9,814 nucleotides of DNA from Lentisphaerota bacterium (GCA_022839525.1 JALHET010000052.1:1-9814); one strand, 5' to 3'. Numbered from the stretch's first letter, positions 1 through 7,414 are shown. Notes: generated by a model from the sequence alone, not told the origin. Numbers and translations are program-made.

Positions 1-109
1 CATGCCCACAGTGGACATGCCCTTCCCCAAGACCCATCGACCCGACTCGCTCTCACCGATCGCCCCTAAGGATTTCGACCTGCACAAGGTCGGCATCGTG
101 AAGGCGTGA
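1..109 (+). CDS. 3' end of an unidentified gene
   Basis: A plus-strand reading frame is open from the left edge of the window (codons in phase with base 2) and stops at TGA 107-109. It gives 35 visible C-terminal residues, ending in DFDLHKVGIVKA. The segment is rich in Pro and charged residues and carries no motif I recognise, so the product cannot be named. That it is a real gene end is suggested, not proved, by the strong GC-rich hairpin starting 21 bases after the stop. An ATG at base 2 cannot be judged as a start because nothing upstream is visible. It is read towards the oxidoreductase gene on the opposite strand, about 300 bases away. Confidence 0.45.
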   Translation, partial: MPTVDMPFPKTHRPDSLSPIAPKDFDLHKVGIVKA

Positions 110-130
110 ACGCCGAAAAGACTTGCTTGT

Positions 131-161
131 GCCGCGGACGCCTCGGGGAGGCCTCCGCGGC
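131..161 (+). terminator. GC-rich hairpin after the first gene, possible terminator
   Basis: Bases 131-144 pair with 148-161 in a 14-position stem with one C-C mismatch and a 3-base loop. A second short stem (161-165 with 174-178) follows directly. The position, 21 bases after the stop at 107-109, fits transcription termination. There is no T-run after the stem, so it is not a canonical intrinsic terminator. It could act with Rho, act in both directions, or stabilise the mRNA 3' end. Confidence 0.45.
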
Positions 162-277
162 GGGTTCGGGGATACCCGCCCTACCCCTCATCATGCATCG
201 GCCATACATAACTTAAACTGACTCGAACTCCGGATGTCCAACGTAGCGTGTTTTACCCCGTTCTGCGTTTCACCGGA

Positions 278-306
278 TTGAATCCTTGCGGGTTACGGCG
301 TATACT
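278..306 (+). promoter_or_regulatory. Sigma70-like promoter candidate
   Basis: TTGAAT (278-283) and TATACT (301-306) are separated by exactly 17 bases, matching 4/6 and 5/6 of the sigma70 consensus. Predicted start is near 313. There is no convincing plus-strand gene downstream: transcription would run antisense into the 3' end of the oxidoreductase gene. It may be a chance match or an antisense promoter. Confidence 0.3.
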
Positions 307-401
307 GTCGCGCATGAGGTGCCAAACAGACCAAACAACGGCGGGGCTGGCCAGCGACGAGGCGCTCGCCGCCCGGCCCGACTATCAGCGCCGCATGGCG
401 G

Positions 402-422
402 AGAAAAACGGCCTTACCCGTT
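402..422 (-). terminator. Weak intrinsic terminator for the oxidoreductase gene
   Basis: Read on the minus strand, a 5-bp stem (AACGG 418-422 with CCGTT 407-411) with a 6-base loop overlaps the stop codon at 414-416 and runs into TTTTTCT. The order stem then T-run is right for an intrinsic terminator, but the stem is short, so it would be weak. Confidence 0.35.
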
Positions 423-1745
423 CAGGGTCCAGCCGGCGCGGTACTCGCGCTTGAGCAGCGCGTCCGCCTCCGCGCTGTTCGTCACGCGCCCGGCCTTGCC
501 GTCGTACTGGAGCCTCTTGCCGACGCGGTACGCCACCAGCCCGAGGCACATCTGCTCGATCATGTCCGCGCTGTACTCGAAGTCGCACGCCGTCTTCAGC
601 GACGGGTTCTTGCAGGCGTTGATCCATTGCCTCTGGAAATGCCCGACCGGCGGCAACAGGTTTTCCTTTTTGCGGGGCGTGTAGTAGGACAGGCTCCCGT
701 CCTTGCCAAGCGGGATCAGCGCGCGCGACGTGAAGTCGGCCACCAGAATGCCTTCGCTACCCTTGAACATCGCGCCGTGCCCGATCTTGTTGATGTCCAC
801 GTAAGAACTGGGCGGGTTCGGCATCGCGCCGCCCTGATACCACGAGACGCTGATCGGCCCACGCCAGGCGTTGGCGGGATGCTCGAAGCGCATCTCGGCG
901 TTGACCGGCGTAACGTCAGGGTTGAAGGGTTCGCCTTTCGCCTCGGCGGAGGTCGGCAGGGCGCAGTCCACCGCGTTCCAAAGCAGATCCATCGTGTGGC
1001 TGCCCATGTCGCCGATCTGGCCGGTGCCGAAATCCCAGTACATGTTCCACTTCAGGCAGTTCGCGCCCGGGCCTCCCGCGAAATACTCGGGATTGTAGGG
1101 GTGGTCGGTTTTCACCGGCCCGAGCCACAAATCGTAGTGGAGGCCGTCCGGCGGCGTTCCGGCTGCGGGCAGATATCCGGGCTTGGGAATCTTGCGGTTG
1201 CCCCAAGCGTAGGCACTCTTCAGCTGGCCGATCGCGCCGTCGCGGATCAGCTCGGCGACACGGTTGAAGTTTTCATCCGCGTGGCGCTGCATCCCCACCT
1301 GCGTCGCGAGCTTACCCTTTTTCGGCAACCAGTTGGCGCGCACCACGCGCGCCTCCTCAACAGAAATCCCCAGCGGCTTCTCCAGATAGACATGCTGGCC
1401 GCGGTTCAGCGCCCAGTTGGCGATGAAGGCGTGGGTGAAGTCGGTCGTGCAGACCACGACGGCGTCGATATCCTTCTGTTCGAGGCATTTCCGCCAGTCG
1501 TTGTAGGTCTTCGCCTTTGGGAACCGCTTCACCGCATCGACGAGGTTCCTGTCCCAGACGTCGCAGAGCGCCACAACGTTCTCGGCCGCGATCGAATCGA
1601 AGTGCGCAAGGCCGCGCCCCCACGTGCCGATCAGCGCGATGTTCAGTTTGTTGCCCGGCGCGTTTTGCCCGCGCAACCCGTTCGGAAAGACCAACAGGCC
1701 AGCCCCTGTGGCCATCGCCGATTTCAGGAACACACGTCGTTTCAT
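414..1745 (-). CDS. Tat-exported Gfo/Idh/MocA family oxidoreductase
   Basis: A 443-aa protein of the Gfo/Idh/MocA family, NAD(P)-dependent oxidoreductases that mostly act on sugars, inositols and related polyols. The N-terminus KRRVFLK (residues 2-8), followed by a hydrophobic stretch to about residue 21, is a Tat-type signal, suggesting a periplasmic or envelope location. The Rossmann fold shows a glycine-rich turn GTWGRG (40-45), an acidic residue after the second strand (D62) and the family EKP motif (122-124), whose Lys is usually catalytic. GDMGSH (245-250) supplies the expected His of the C-terminal domain. Length and architecture match Tat-signal members abundant in Planctomycetota, Verrucomicrobiota and relatives. 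The start is ATG 1745-1743, preceded by a purine-rich GAGGGGGGGAAGAG. A good promoter lies at 1824-1851. The substrate cannot be told from sequence, and no sugar-pathway gene is adjacent. Confidence 0.93.
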   Translation of the reverse strand: MKRRVFLKSAMATGAGLLVFPNGLRGQNAPGNKLNIALIGTWGRGLAHFDSIAAENVVALCDVWDRNLVDAVKRFPKAKTYNDWRKCLEQKDIDAVVVCTTDFTHAFIANWALNRGQHVYLEKPLGISVEEARVVRANWLPKKGKLATQVGMQRHADENFNRVAELIRDGAIGQLKSAYAWGNRKIPKPGYLPAAGTPPDGLHYDLWLGPVKTDHPYNPEYFAGGPGANCLKWNMYWDFGTGQIGDMGSHTMDLLWNAVDCALPTSAEAKGEPFNPDVTPVNAEMRFEHPANAWRGPISVSWYQGGAMPNPPSSYVDINKIGHGAMFKGSEGILVADFTSRALIPLGKDGSLSYYTPRKKENLLPPVGHFQRQWINACKNPSLKTACDFEYSADMIEQMCLGLVAYRVGKRLQYDGKAGRVTNSAEADALLKREYRAGWTLNG

Positions 1746-1823
1746 CTCTTCCCCCCCCTCGTTTTTTCCGTTTGCGACATTTGGCTGTGACGGACAACGG
1801 GCCGCACTGCACCTTGAGCCGCC

Positions 1824-1851
1824 ATTATGCCGAGAGGCCGGAAAGAGTCAA
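1824..1851 (-). promoter_or_regulatory. Sigma70-like promoter for the oxidoreductase gene
   Basis: On the minus strand, TTGACT (1851-1846) and CATAAT (1829-1824) are spaced 16 bases apart; each matches 5/6 of the consensus. Transcription would start near 1817, giving a leader of about 72 bases before the ATG at 1745. Position and orientation fit the oxidoreductase gene. Confidence 0.55.
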
Positions 1852-1883
1852 TCCAAAAAAGGTTGATTCCTGTATTGACTTTA

Positions 1884-1912
1884 TTGGTTTTTCAGTTCAC
1901 ATTAAGTATATT
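1884..1912 (+). promoter_or_regulatory. Candidate promoter for the secreted-protein gene
   Basis: Within an AT-rich stretch, TTGGTT (1884-1889) and TATATT (1907-1912) are 17 bases apart, matching 3/6 and 5/6 of consensus. A better -35 hexamer, TTGACT (1875-1880), is too far from this -10. Predicted start is near 1919, about 54 bases before the GTG start at 1973. It is divergent from the promoter at 1824-1851. Confidence 0.35.
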
Positions 1913-1959
1913 CAATGTGGCGTATGGAGCGTGACGGAAGTGTTTGTGGTCTTTCACTC

Positions 1960-1967
1960 AAGGAGGT
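1960..1967 (+). promoter_or_regulatory. Strong Shine-Dalgarno site that decides the GTG start
   Basis: AAGGAGGT is a full complement to the 16S rRNA tail, 5 bases before GTG 1973-1975. The reading frame is open much further upstream (from 1517), so this site is the reason for placing the start at 1973 rather than earlier or at ATG 2000. Confidence 0.75.
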
Positions 1968-1972
1968 GTTCC

Positions 1973-3100
1973 GTGAAGCAAAAGGCATGTGTTCACAGAA
2001 TGAAAGAGACGTTCGTCAGGGTCGGTCTTGTGGTGTCGGCGGTCGGGTTGTTTCAGGCTGGGGCCTTTGGGGCTTCCGGAAACAAGTCGGCAGGCAGCTC
2101 GGTTCTTTCTCTCCCGAATAGCGGGGTGCCAACCGAGAACGAAGGAGGGACGGCGGATCTTAACGCCGCTGACCGCGAAGCCCGGAAGAAGATGGACGCG
2201 ATCCAGGAGAAGTACAAAGAGCAGCTGCTGAAAGACGGGCTGCCCCTGCCCGACAACTTAGATATCAAGGGTGACCTTCCCCAGAGCGTCATGGACATTA
2301 TTGACAAGCTCAAGGACGAGCCCTGCGAAATGATGAATGAGATCAAGTTCCACCTAGACGAGAAACAGCCGAGGAGTATCGCGCAAATCGCGGGAGAAGC
2401 GGCTGGAATCTTCATTGTTCCAGATCATGCCGACGCGCTCGAGAAAATTGCGGAACTTTTCGCGAAGAATCTGGTGCCAGTCGCAAACATCTACGGCAAG
2501 TTCGGTGATGCGAAGGATATTGTCGAACTGCTCGACGAGGAGTGGATGGCCAACAAACTGCATGAGCAGCATGTGGCGGCGGTCGAGGCCTACCGCGCCA
2601 GCAAAAACTGGAACATAGACAAGCTGAACCAGAACGTCCAGTCGCTTGACGCGGAGTGTGCCGCAAAGATAGCAGAGATCGAGAAGCTCGAACGAGAGCT
2701 GCGCCAGAAGCTGATGCGGGAATACCCGACAGACCAAGAGATCCGTGTCTTCGGCCCGCCGGTTGTCGGAAATCTCCCCAACAACGCGCTCATCTGGCAG
2801 CGGTATGCGGAGAAGATCGCTCCGATCCAGCGGCAATACGAGGCGGAGATCCGGACCAAGCTGAGGGAGGTCGCTGGCATCGAGATGAAGAAGAACGCTC
2901 TCGAAAAATTCCGCAAGCCGCTCATCGAGAAGCCCTGCGATCAGTGTATCGCGGAGGCGAAGAAGAAAGCCGAGGCGTCAGGAGGCGGGGGCTGCACCGG
3001 CACCGGAACGTCCACGCCTCTGCTGCCCCCTCCGATAACGGGCGAAGGAAACGGCGGCGCAGCTTCGGGCAAACCGGTGAAGCTTAAGGCGTTCCGGTAG
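1973..3100 (+). CDS. Secreted charged helical protein of unknown function
   Basis: A 375-aa protein I do not recognise. Residues 1-16 are basic, 17-31 are hydrophobic, and small residues at about 29-34 (AGAFGA) make a plausible signal peptidase I site, so it is probably exported. Residues 67-87 and 190-335 are dense in Glu, Lys, Ala and Arg with heptad-like spacing, suggesting long helices or coiled coil. A CxxC pair lies at 322-325. The tail (336-366) is low-complexity Gly/Thr/Pro/Ser with one more Cys at 341. The GTG start is chosen for its Shine-Dalgarno site at 1960-1967. The gene stands alone, divergent from the oxidoreductase. The regular codon pattern and signal peptide argue that it is real. 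It could be an envelope or periplasmic structural protein, but no function can be assigned. Confidence 0.8.
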   Translation: MKQKACVHRMKETFVRVGLVVSAVGLFQAGAFGASGNKSAGSSVLSLPNSGVPTENEGGTADLNAADREARKKMDAIQEKYKEQLLKDGLPLPDNLDIKGDLPQSVMDIIDKLKDEPCEMMNEIKFHLDEKQPRSIAQIAGEAAGIFIVPDHADALEKIAELFAKNLVPVANIYGKFGDAKDIVELLDEEWMANKLHEQHVAAVEAYRASKNWNIDKLNQNVQSLDAECAAKIAEIEKLERELRQKLMREYPTDQEIRVFGPPVVGNLPNNALIWQRYAEKIAPIQRQYEAEIRTKLREVAGIEMKKNALEKFRKPLIEKPCDQCIAEAKKKAEASGGGGCTGTGTSTPLLPPPITGEGNGGAASGKPVKLKAFR

Positions 3101-3114
3101 GATCGGCACCGGAA
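3092..3114 (+). terminator. Hairpin across the stop of the secreted-protein gene
   Basis: TTCCGGT (3092-3098) pairs perfectly with ACCGGAA (3108-3114) around a 9-base loop that includes most of the stop codon. A T7 run follows only at 3133-3139, which is too distant for a standard intrinsic terminator. It is therefore a weak candidate for a transcript end. Confidence 0.25.
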
Positions 3115-3329
3115 ACAAGGTGGGAAGAGCGGTTTTTTTAAAATATCGCCGCTCGGTAGAACTGCGCGTTAGCCATTAGCTATTGCAACACCTTTAACCC
3201 GCTGAACGTCAACAAGTAAGCTTTTTCGATTCAACGAAAACCCCCGCAGGCACACGGTTTTCGGTGGATCGGGAAAGCCTAACATCCTCTGAACTAAAAC
3301 ATTGAAGGTGTTGCACTAGCCGGTAGCCT
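3101..3329. other. Non-coding region with a palindromic element
   Basis: No supported gene lies between the stop at 3100 and the pseudogene remnant. It contains a 6-bp inverted repeat GAGCGG/CCGCTC (3127-3132, 3149-3154) with an A/T-rich loop, then the large nested palindrome at 3179-3320. It is more AT-rich than the surrounding coding DNA. Confidence 0.5.
3179..3320. repeat. 142-bp nested imperfect palindrome, MITE-like or structured RNA
   Basis: The outer arms 3179-3197 and 3302-3320 are inverted repeats matching at 17 of 19 positions (core TGCAACACCTT). Inside, 3217-3242 pairs with 3256-3281 over 26 positions: 21 Watson-Crick, 3 G-U and 2 mismatches, with a 13-base loop. Unpaired 19- and 20-base segments separate the two stems. 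Folded, this is a long hairpin with one large internal loop. Terminal inverted repeats around a short non-coding core suggest a miniature transposable element. A structured RNA is an alternative. A clear target-site duplication is not visible (flanks CTAT and CTAG are only similar). Confidence 0.6.
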
Positions 3330-4005
3330 GTGCGAGCCGGGATTCCTTCCGCGCTTTACTGTAGCGCAAGCGCGTTCACGAATGTCTATCCGGACATCGC
3401 GATCACATCGGAGTCACCCGGTTCGACCGGATTCTTCCGTTTGGTAAAAATCATTTCCGCCCGCAGTGGCGCCGTTTACCTCTACGGTAACGAAGGAGCC
3501 TACGGATATCTCCGTTCGGGGGCGCGCACGGCTGCTGGAGTGGACTGATGCCGTCCAGAATGGTTCACGGCTGGATGGAATTCCTCACGCCCAGCTCGCG
3601 CGGACACACCGCGTGGCTGTTCGGAGGAGGAGAAGTTCCGAAGAAGACGATGCCTGTCCGAAAGGGTTTGCGTCGCTCTCGCGGATCGACAAATCCGGCC
3701 GTCGCGTAATGACGCTCCAGTACGAAGGCGTTTGTGCGGGCATCGCCGATTATGCTTACCTCAACACACTCGATGAGCTGTTGAAAGAGAACGCCGCAAA
3801 GCCCCGCGCAAACGAGATCGCGTGCGAGTTCGCGGCGCTGAAGGCGTCAGTGAAAGCGAACGATTACCCCTATTGCCTTGATTCCGCCGACGCCGAATTC
3901 CCGCTTGTTCCGGGCGGCGAACTGAAGGCGTTCACGAACGGCAAAGCAGACGCGGTCCGTGCAAAAGTGACCGCCTGGATACTCGAGCTTGTGAACCCGG
4001 TGTGA
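3330..4005 (+). pseudogene. Frameshifted C-terminal remnant of a DUF4091/GH123-like protein
   Basis: The longest open stretch is 3466-4005. Its last ~100 codons (from about 3706) read TLQYEGVCAGIADYAYLNTLDE near the start, which resembles the C-terminal (W/Y)E-x-x-R-x-GIDD-x-RYL-x-TL helix of DUF4091 and related glycoside hydrolase proteins. Upstream of about 3660 this frame becomes Arg-rich and unlike a protein. Another frame (about 3491-3700) there reads RMVHGWMEFL then RGHTAWLFG, resembling the preceding barrel segment of such proteins. A third (to 3548) contains VYLYGNEGAYGY. The gene therefore seems broken by at least two frameshifts and has lost its N-terminus. No Shine-Dalgarno site or start is convincing. 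The family assignment is by eye from a short motif, so it is moderate. It abuts the palindrome at 3179-3320. Confidence 0.55.
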
Positions 4006-4041
4006 TGCCGCATGACTAGAAAAACCGAATGACAGACGCAT

Positions 4042-4064
4042 CGTGCTGAATGAGTGTCAGCACG
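4042..4064 (-). terminator. Hairpin after the helicase gene, likely operon end
   Basis: CGTGCTGA (4042-4049) and TCAGCACG (4057-4064) form a perfect 8-bp stem with a 7-base loop, beginning 2 bases after the helicase stop codon (4067-4069) on the minus strand. A TTTTT stretch follows only about 17 bases later, so it is not a textbook intrinsic terminator. It may still mark the transcript end. Confidence 0.4.
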
Positions 4065-4066
4065 CC

Positions 4067-7000
4067 CTACACAAACGCTTCGCTGCAAATGATCCGTGGG
4101 GTGGGCCTGTCTTTCATCTGGAGACTGCGTTGCGTAGCCGCATCTTTGAGATTGTGCTGGTCGTAGATCCGGATCAGGTTCCTGAGAAGTCCTTTGCCCG
4201 TGACGGCGTTACGGCACAACGGGTTGAGCTCCCGTTTTACAGCACCGGTGAGCGGTCCCCGGAACACCTTCTCCAAGACGCTCGCGTTCTGCTTGATTTC
4301 TTCGTCGTCCGTGGCCTCGAAGAGGAGGCGCAGTTCCCGGAGAACGTAGAGCTGGCCGTGCGTCAAACCGGCTGTGTAGTTGCGCTCGGCTTCCCGTTGC
4401 CGGACTTCCTCGGCAAATTGTCGCTGAATCGCCAGGACGCTCTTGTTGTAGCCCTCCGGCAAGGGTGCCACCTTGGCATCCGGAGTGCACGTCACCGCAC
4501 CGAGCACTTTCGGCACGTCGCGCGAGATCACCATGCCCTTGTCGTCCAGCAAGAATAACTGCTGAAAGCGACCTGCCCGGCAGAAAACATACAGGCCTCG
4601 CTGCACCGATGGCCGAGCCGTGCGGATGCCGTCCCTCAGGTTGGCGATGCGCTCATACTCAACGGGGTTGTCCTTCCGCAACTGCCGGAGGATCTCCTCG
4701 GCTTCGTTCAAGTCGAGGAACTCGTCGTCCGCCCCGCCCCACAAATCCAGCTGAACTGGCACGCCGCCGCGCGTTTCGTAGATCGCGTACATGGCTTCCG
4801 GATTCAGTTTCTCGGTGGGGTCGAGAATCACGGAATCCTCGCCGATCGAGTCGTGGATCTCCTGAATGCGCCGCTCCAGTTTTTCGTGGAGTTTCAAATT
4901 GGCCTCGATGCCGGTCTCCGGCAGGAAGTTGAAGCCGCAAATCCGTTCGTGCTCGGAGCCGATGCGGTCGATGCGCCCGAATCGCTGGATCAGGCGCACT
5001 GGGTTCCAGTGCAGATCGTAGTTGATGATGTTATCGCAGTCCTGAAGGTTCAGGCCTTCGGCGAGCACGTCCGTGGCGATCACGGTCATAAGCTCTACCT
5101 CGTCCTTGCCGAAACGGCACTCCGGATTGGCTTTGGGCGCGAAGCGTCCGACGATCTTATCCTTGCTCTTGTCGCCGCTGAAGATGACCTCAACCCCCGG
5201 GTCGCGACCGCCCGGATTGAGATTTTCAAACAGGTACTTCGCAGTGTCTGCGTACTGCGTGAAAATCAACCGCTTGGCGCCCTTCAACGGTTTCTCGGCT
5301 AGGCGCTTCTTGAGCATCTGGAGTTTGGCGTCTTTGTCGGCGGTGATGGGAGAAACCAGTTCCAGAATCTTTTCAAGCAGCGCAATGTCATGCACGATAT
5401 GCGCCCGCAGTGTCTTCACGTCAAAGTCGCCGACATCATACCGCCGGGACACCCCACGCAAAGCATCGACCAGATCGGCTTCCTCCAGTTCATCGCTTGC
5501 GTAAAGGATGCTCTGCGCATCTTCACCCGCTGGCACGAACCCTTGATCCAGCGACGCGATGAACGCCTGATGGATCCGCAGCAACCGCCCGGCCGTCTCG
5601 CGGAAGGCGTAGACACTGGACTCGAACCGCTTGAACAGAAGGATACGCATCAGTCCGCGCAGGTTCGCCCCGGCCCGTTGCAGACTCGTGTACGGTTCTT
5701 TCTTCTGCTTTTCCGGCACGACATAGTGCCAGAGACCATAGCGGGCATAGGTGAGCCCGCCGTCAGAGACTGCCTTGACTGGCCTGCTCATGCGGGGTTT
5801 GCCCAGATAGCCGCGGAGTTCCTGATAGAGCCCCTGATACGTGTCCTCGATGCTGTACTCGATGGTCTCAAGGTCACGCTTCGGAAAGAACTGGTGCTTC
5901 CCAGCCACGATAACATATGCCTTGCGCTTCCCTTGCAGATAGTCCTGAAACCGGTTCGGGGCAACTGGCTCGTGCGTCTCCGCGTCGAAGCCGTACCAGC
6001 GCAGAATATGTTGGCGCGTCCGCCGGACAAGGATGTTCGCCAGCAGATCCGGCAGCTTCCGCTCGGCTTTGTCGATCAGTTTGAAGTACTCTTTCAAGTT
6101 CGGCGGGTCAACGGGTAGGTCAGTGCGGTCATCCTGATGGAACAGTTTGATCTGGTGGTACACGTCCCAAGCGCTCTTGTTCCGCGGCGTGGCCGTCAGG
6201 AAACAGCAGCGCCGGCCGGTGGAAAGGAAGGTCTGGACAACCTTGTACCGCTGGGTGTCAGGGTGGCGGAGGTTGTGGCTCTCGTCCACAAGGACGAAGT
6301 CGCGATCCTTGAACTTCACATCGTTCAACAGCCGGGTCACACCCGTATCCTCGTCCTCCCTCAGAAAGCCCATTGAGAGCACGCGGGCATTGAGTTGGTA
6401 GACCTCGTTGTACCGCTCCCACATTTCAGTCAAAGGGGCCGGACAAAGAATGAGGGGCCGGACATGGTCGGTCCGCCCGAAGTGCTTCACGATGGCTGCG
6501 CCGATGTAGCTTTTGCCCAGACCGACCACGTCAGAGACAAAGGCTCCGCCGAAATCGCGGATCATCTGGACTGCTTGCCGGACGGCCACTGTTTGGAAAC
6601 TCGCGAGTTTGCGGAAGATGTCGTCGTCCCAGAGCAACTCCGTCTCGTCTTCGGTCTCCAGTCGGTCCCGGACGAGGGTGTAGAGCGTCTTCATGTAGAT
6701 GTCGTAGGGACGAACCTGTGCCGCCGCCCACGACTCCTTGAGCTCGGTCATCAGTGTCTCGTCGAATTCCCGGGCTTCCTTCCAGAGGTCGTCGAACCAG
6801 CGGACAAGCTCGGCGTGGTTTTGGTTGCCCTGGACGATGACATTCAACTCCGTGTTGTGGGTCAGCCCGGCGAGCGTCAGGTTGGATGAACCCACGACGG
6901 CAATGCCCCTCTCGTGCCGCTCAATTTCCTGTCCGAGCAAATCGAAGACCTTGCCGTAGTCGCAGATGTATGCCTTGGCGTGGAGTCGCCCTTTGGTGTA

Positions 7001-7414
7001 GACCCGAACCTTAAGCCGTTTTTCTTCCATCATTCGGATCAATCCAGCGATAAGATCCTGCGCTTCGTCTGTCTGATCCATCAACTCGACCGAGTTCCGC
7101 AGATTGTCAGCCGTCTCTTGGGCCATCTTCCCGGCCTCGGTCCGTTTCGGATAGACCAGCTTCTCGACCTCCTCCGCCGCCAAATCCAGCCGGCGGTAGC
7201 CTTCGGCCAGCATTTCAACCGTCTCTCTGTTGGTCGTATTGCCGATGAGGAGCCGCAGTTCCTTAAGTTTCAGCAGGCGCTTGGCTACGCTGGTCAGGCC
7301 GGAAAGGAACAGGTAGCCGACCGCAAACCGGGCGCGTTCACTTGTGCCCAGAATATTGTTCAAGTGGTCAACCAGCTTCTCGTTCCGGTTGTCGATAATA
7401 TCATGGGACGACAT
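4067..7414 (-). CDS. PLD (HKD) nuclease-like/SNF2-type helicase fusion, putative defence protein
   Basis: A 1115-aa two-part protein. Residues 1-210 are a phospholipase D-like domain with one full HKD motif (H145, K147, D152 in LHAKAYICD) followed by GSSN (175-178); such domains in DNA-acting proteins are often nucleases. Residues 265-830 are an SF2/SNF2-type motor: Q274, Walker A VGLGKS (297-302), DESH (377-380), TATP (407-410), IFTQY (717-721), TDVLAEGLNL (781-790) and QRFGRIDRIG (810-819). About 300 residues separate TATP from the second RecA-like lobe. The C-terminal ~285 residues are unassigned. All core motifs are intact, so it should be active. A TTG at 7441 would overlap the TPR gene, but ATG 7414 follows AGAGGAG (7426-7420) at 5 bases and is preferred, leaving 16 bases after the TPR stop. 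PLD-SNF2 fusions are common in defence islands and R-M-like loci; no methyltransferase is in view. Confidence 0.92.
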   Translation of the reverse strand: MSSHDIIDNRNEKLVDHLNNILGTSERARFAVGYLFLSGLTSVAKRLLKLKELRLLIGNTTNRETVEMLAEGYRRLDLAAEEVEKLVYPKRTEAGKMAQETADNLRNSVELMDQTDEAQDLIAGLIRMMEEKRLKVRVYTKGRLHAKAYICDYGKVFDLLGQEIERHERGIAVVGSSNLTLAGLTHNTELNVIVQGNQNHAELVRWFDDLWKEAREFDETLMTELKESWAAAQVRPYDIYMKTLYTLVRDRLETEDETELLWDDDIFRKLASFQTVAVRQAVQMIRDFGGAFVSDVVGLGKSYIGAAIVKHFGRTDHVRPLILCPAPLTEMWERYNEVYQLNARVLSMGFLREDEDTGVTRLLNDVKFKDRDFVLVDESHNLRHPDTQRYKVVQTFLSTGRRCCFLTATPRNKSAWDVYHQIKLFHQDDRTDLPVDPPNLKEYFKLIDKAERKLPDLLANILVRRTRQHILRWYGFDAETHEPVAPNRFQDYLQGKRKAYVIVAGKHQFFPKRDLETIEYSIEDTYQGLYQELRGYLGKPRMSRPVKAVSDGGLTYARYGLWHYVVPEKQKKEPYTSLQRAGANLRGLMRILLFKRFESSVYAFRETAGRLLRIHQAFIASLDQGFVPAGEDAQSILYASDELEEADLVDALRGVSRRYDVGDFDVKTLRAHIVHDIALLEKILELVSPITADKDAKLQMLKKRLAEKPLKGAKRLIFTQYADTAKYLFENLNPGGRDPGVEVIFSGDKSKDKIVGRFAPKANPECRFGKDEVELMTVIATDVLAEGLNLQDCDNIINYDLHWNPVRLIQRFGRIDRIGSEHERICGFNFLPETGIEANLKLHEKLERRIQEIHDSIGEDSVILDPTEKLNPEAMYAIYETRGGVPVQLDLWGGADDEFLDLNEAEEILRQLRKDNPVEYERIANLRDGIRTARPSVQRGLYVFCRAGRFQQLFLLDDKGMVISRDVPKVLGAVTCTPDAKVAPLPEGYNKSVLAIQRQFAEEVRQREAERNYTAGLTHGQLYVLRELRLLFEATDDEEIKQNASVLEKVFRGPLTGAVKRELNPLCRNAVTGKGLLRNLIRIYDQHNLKDAATQRSLQMKDRPTPRIICSEAFV

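Larger units (their letters stand above)
110..413. other. Intergenic region between convergent genes
   Basis: About 300 bases without a gene I can support. It holds the hairpin at 131-161, a promoter-like pair at 278-306 on the plus strand, and a short terminator-like hairpin at 407-422 that overlaps the end of the oxidoreductase gene. Short open frames here (for example ATG 313 to about 454) have no clear Shine-Dalgarno site or recognisable sequence, and they run into the oxidoreductase gene antisense. Confidence 0.5.

Noticed and set aside
313..454. Small plus-strand frame starting ATG 313 (or GTG 248)
   Set aside because: No Shine-Dalgarno site, no recognisable sequence, and it overlaps the 3' end of the oxidoreductase gene antisense; kept only as a possibility in the findings.
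627..1790. Long plus-strand open frame of 387 codons
   Set aside because: It lies antisense over the clearly identified Gfo/Idh/MocA gene; its Arg/Val/Ala-rich translation has no domain and is a GC-rich shadow.
1517..1972. Upstream extension of the secreted-protein frame
   Set aside because: The extension runs antisense through the oxidoreductase gene and the promoter region; the strong Shine-Dalgarno site and signal peptide place the start at GTG 1973.
3127..3154. GAGCGG/CCGCTC hairpin with T7 as a terminator
   Set aside because: The T-run sits in the loop, not after the stem, on either strand, so it does not have intrinsic terminator form.
3179..3320. Integron attC site
   Set aside because: Size and imperfect dyad fit, but the ends lack the paired RYYYAAC and GTTRRRY boxes. 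A lone GCCTAAC at 3277-3283 has no partner at a suitable distance, and no integrase is in view.
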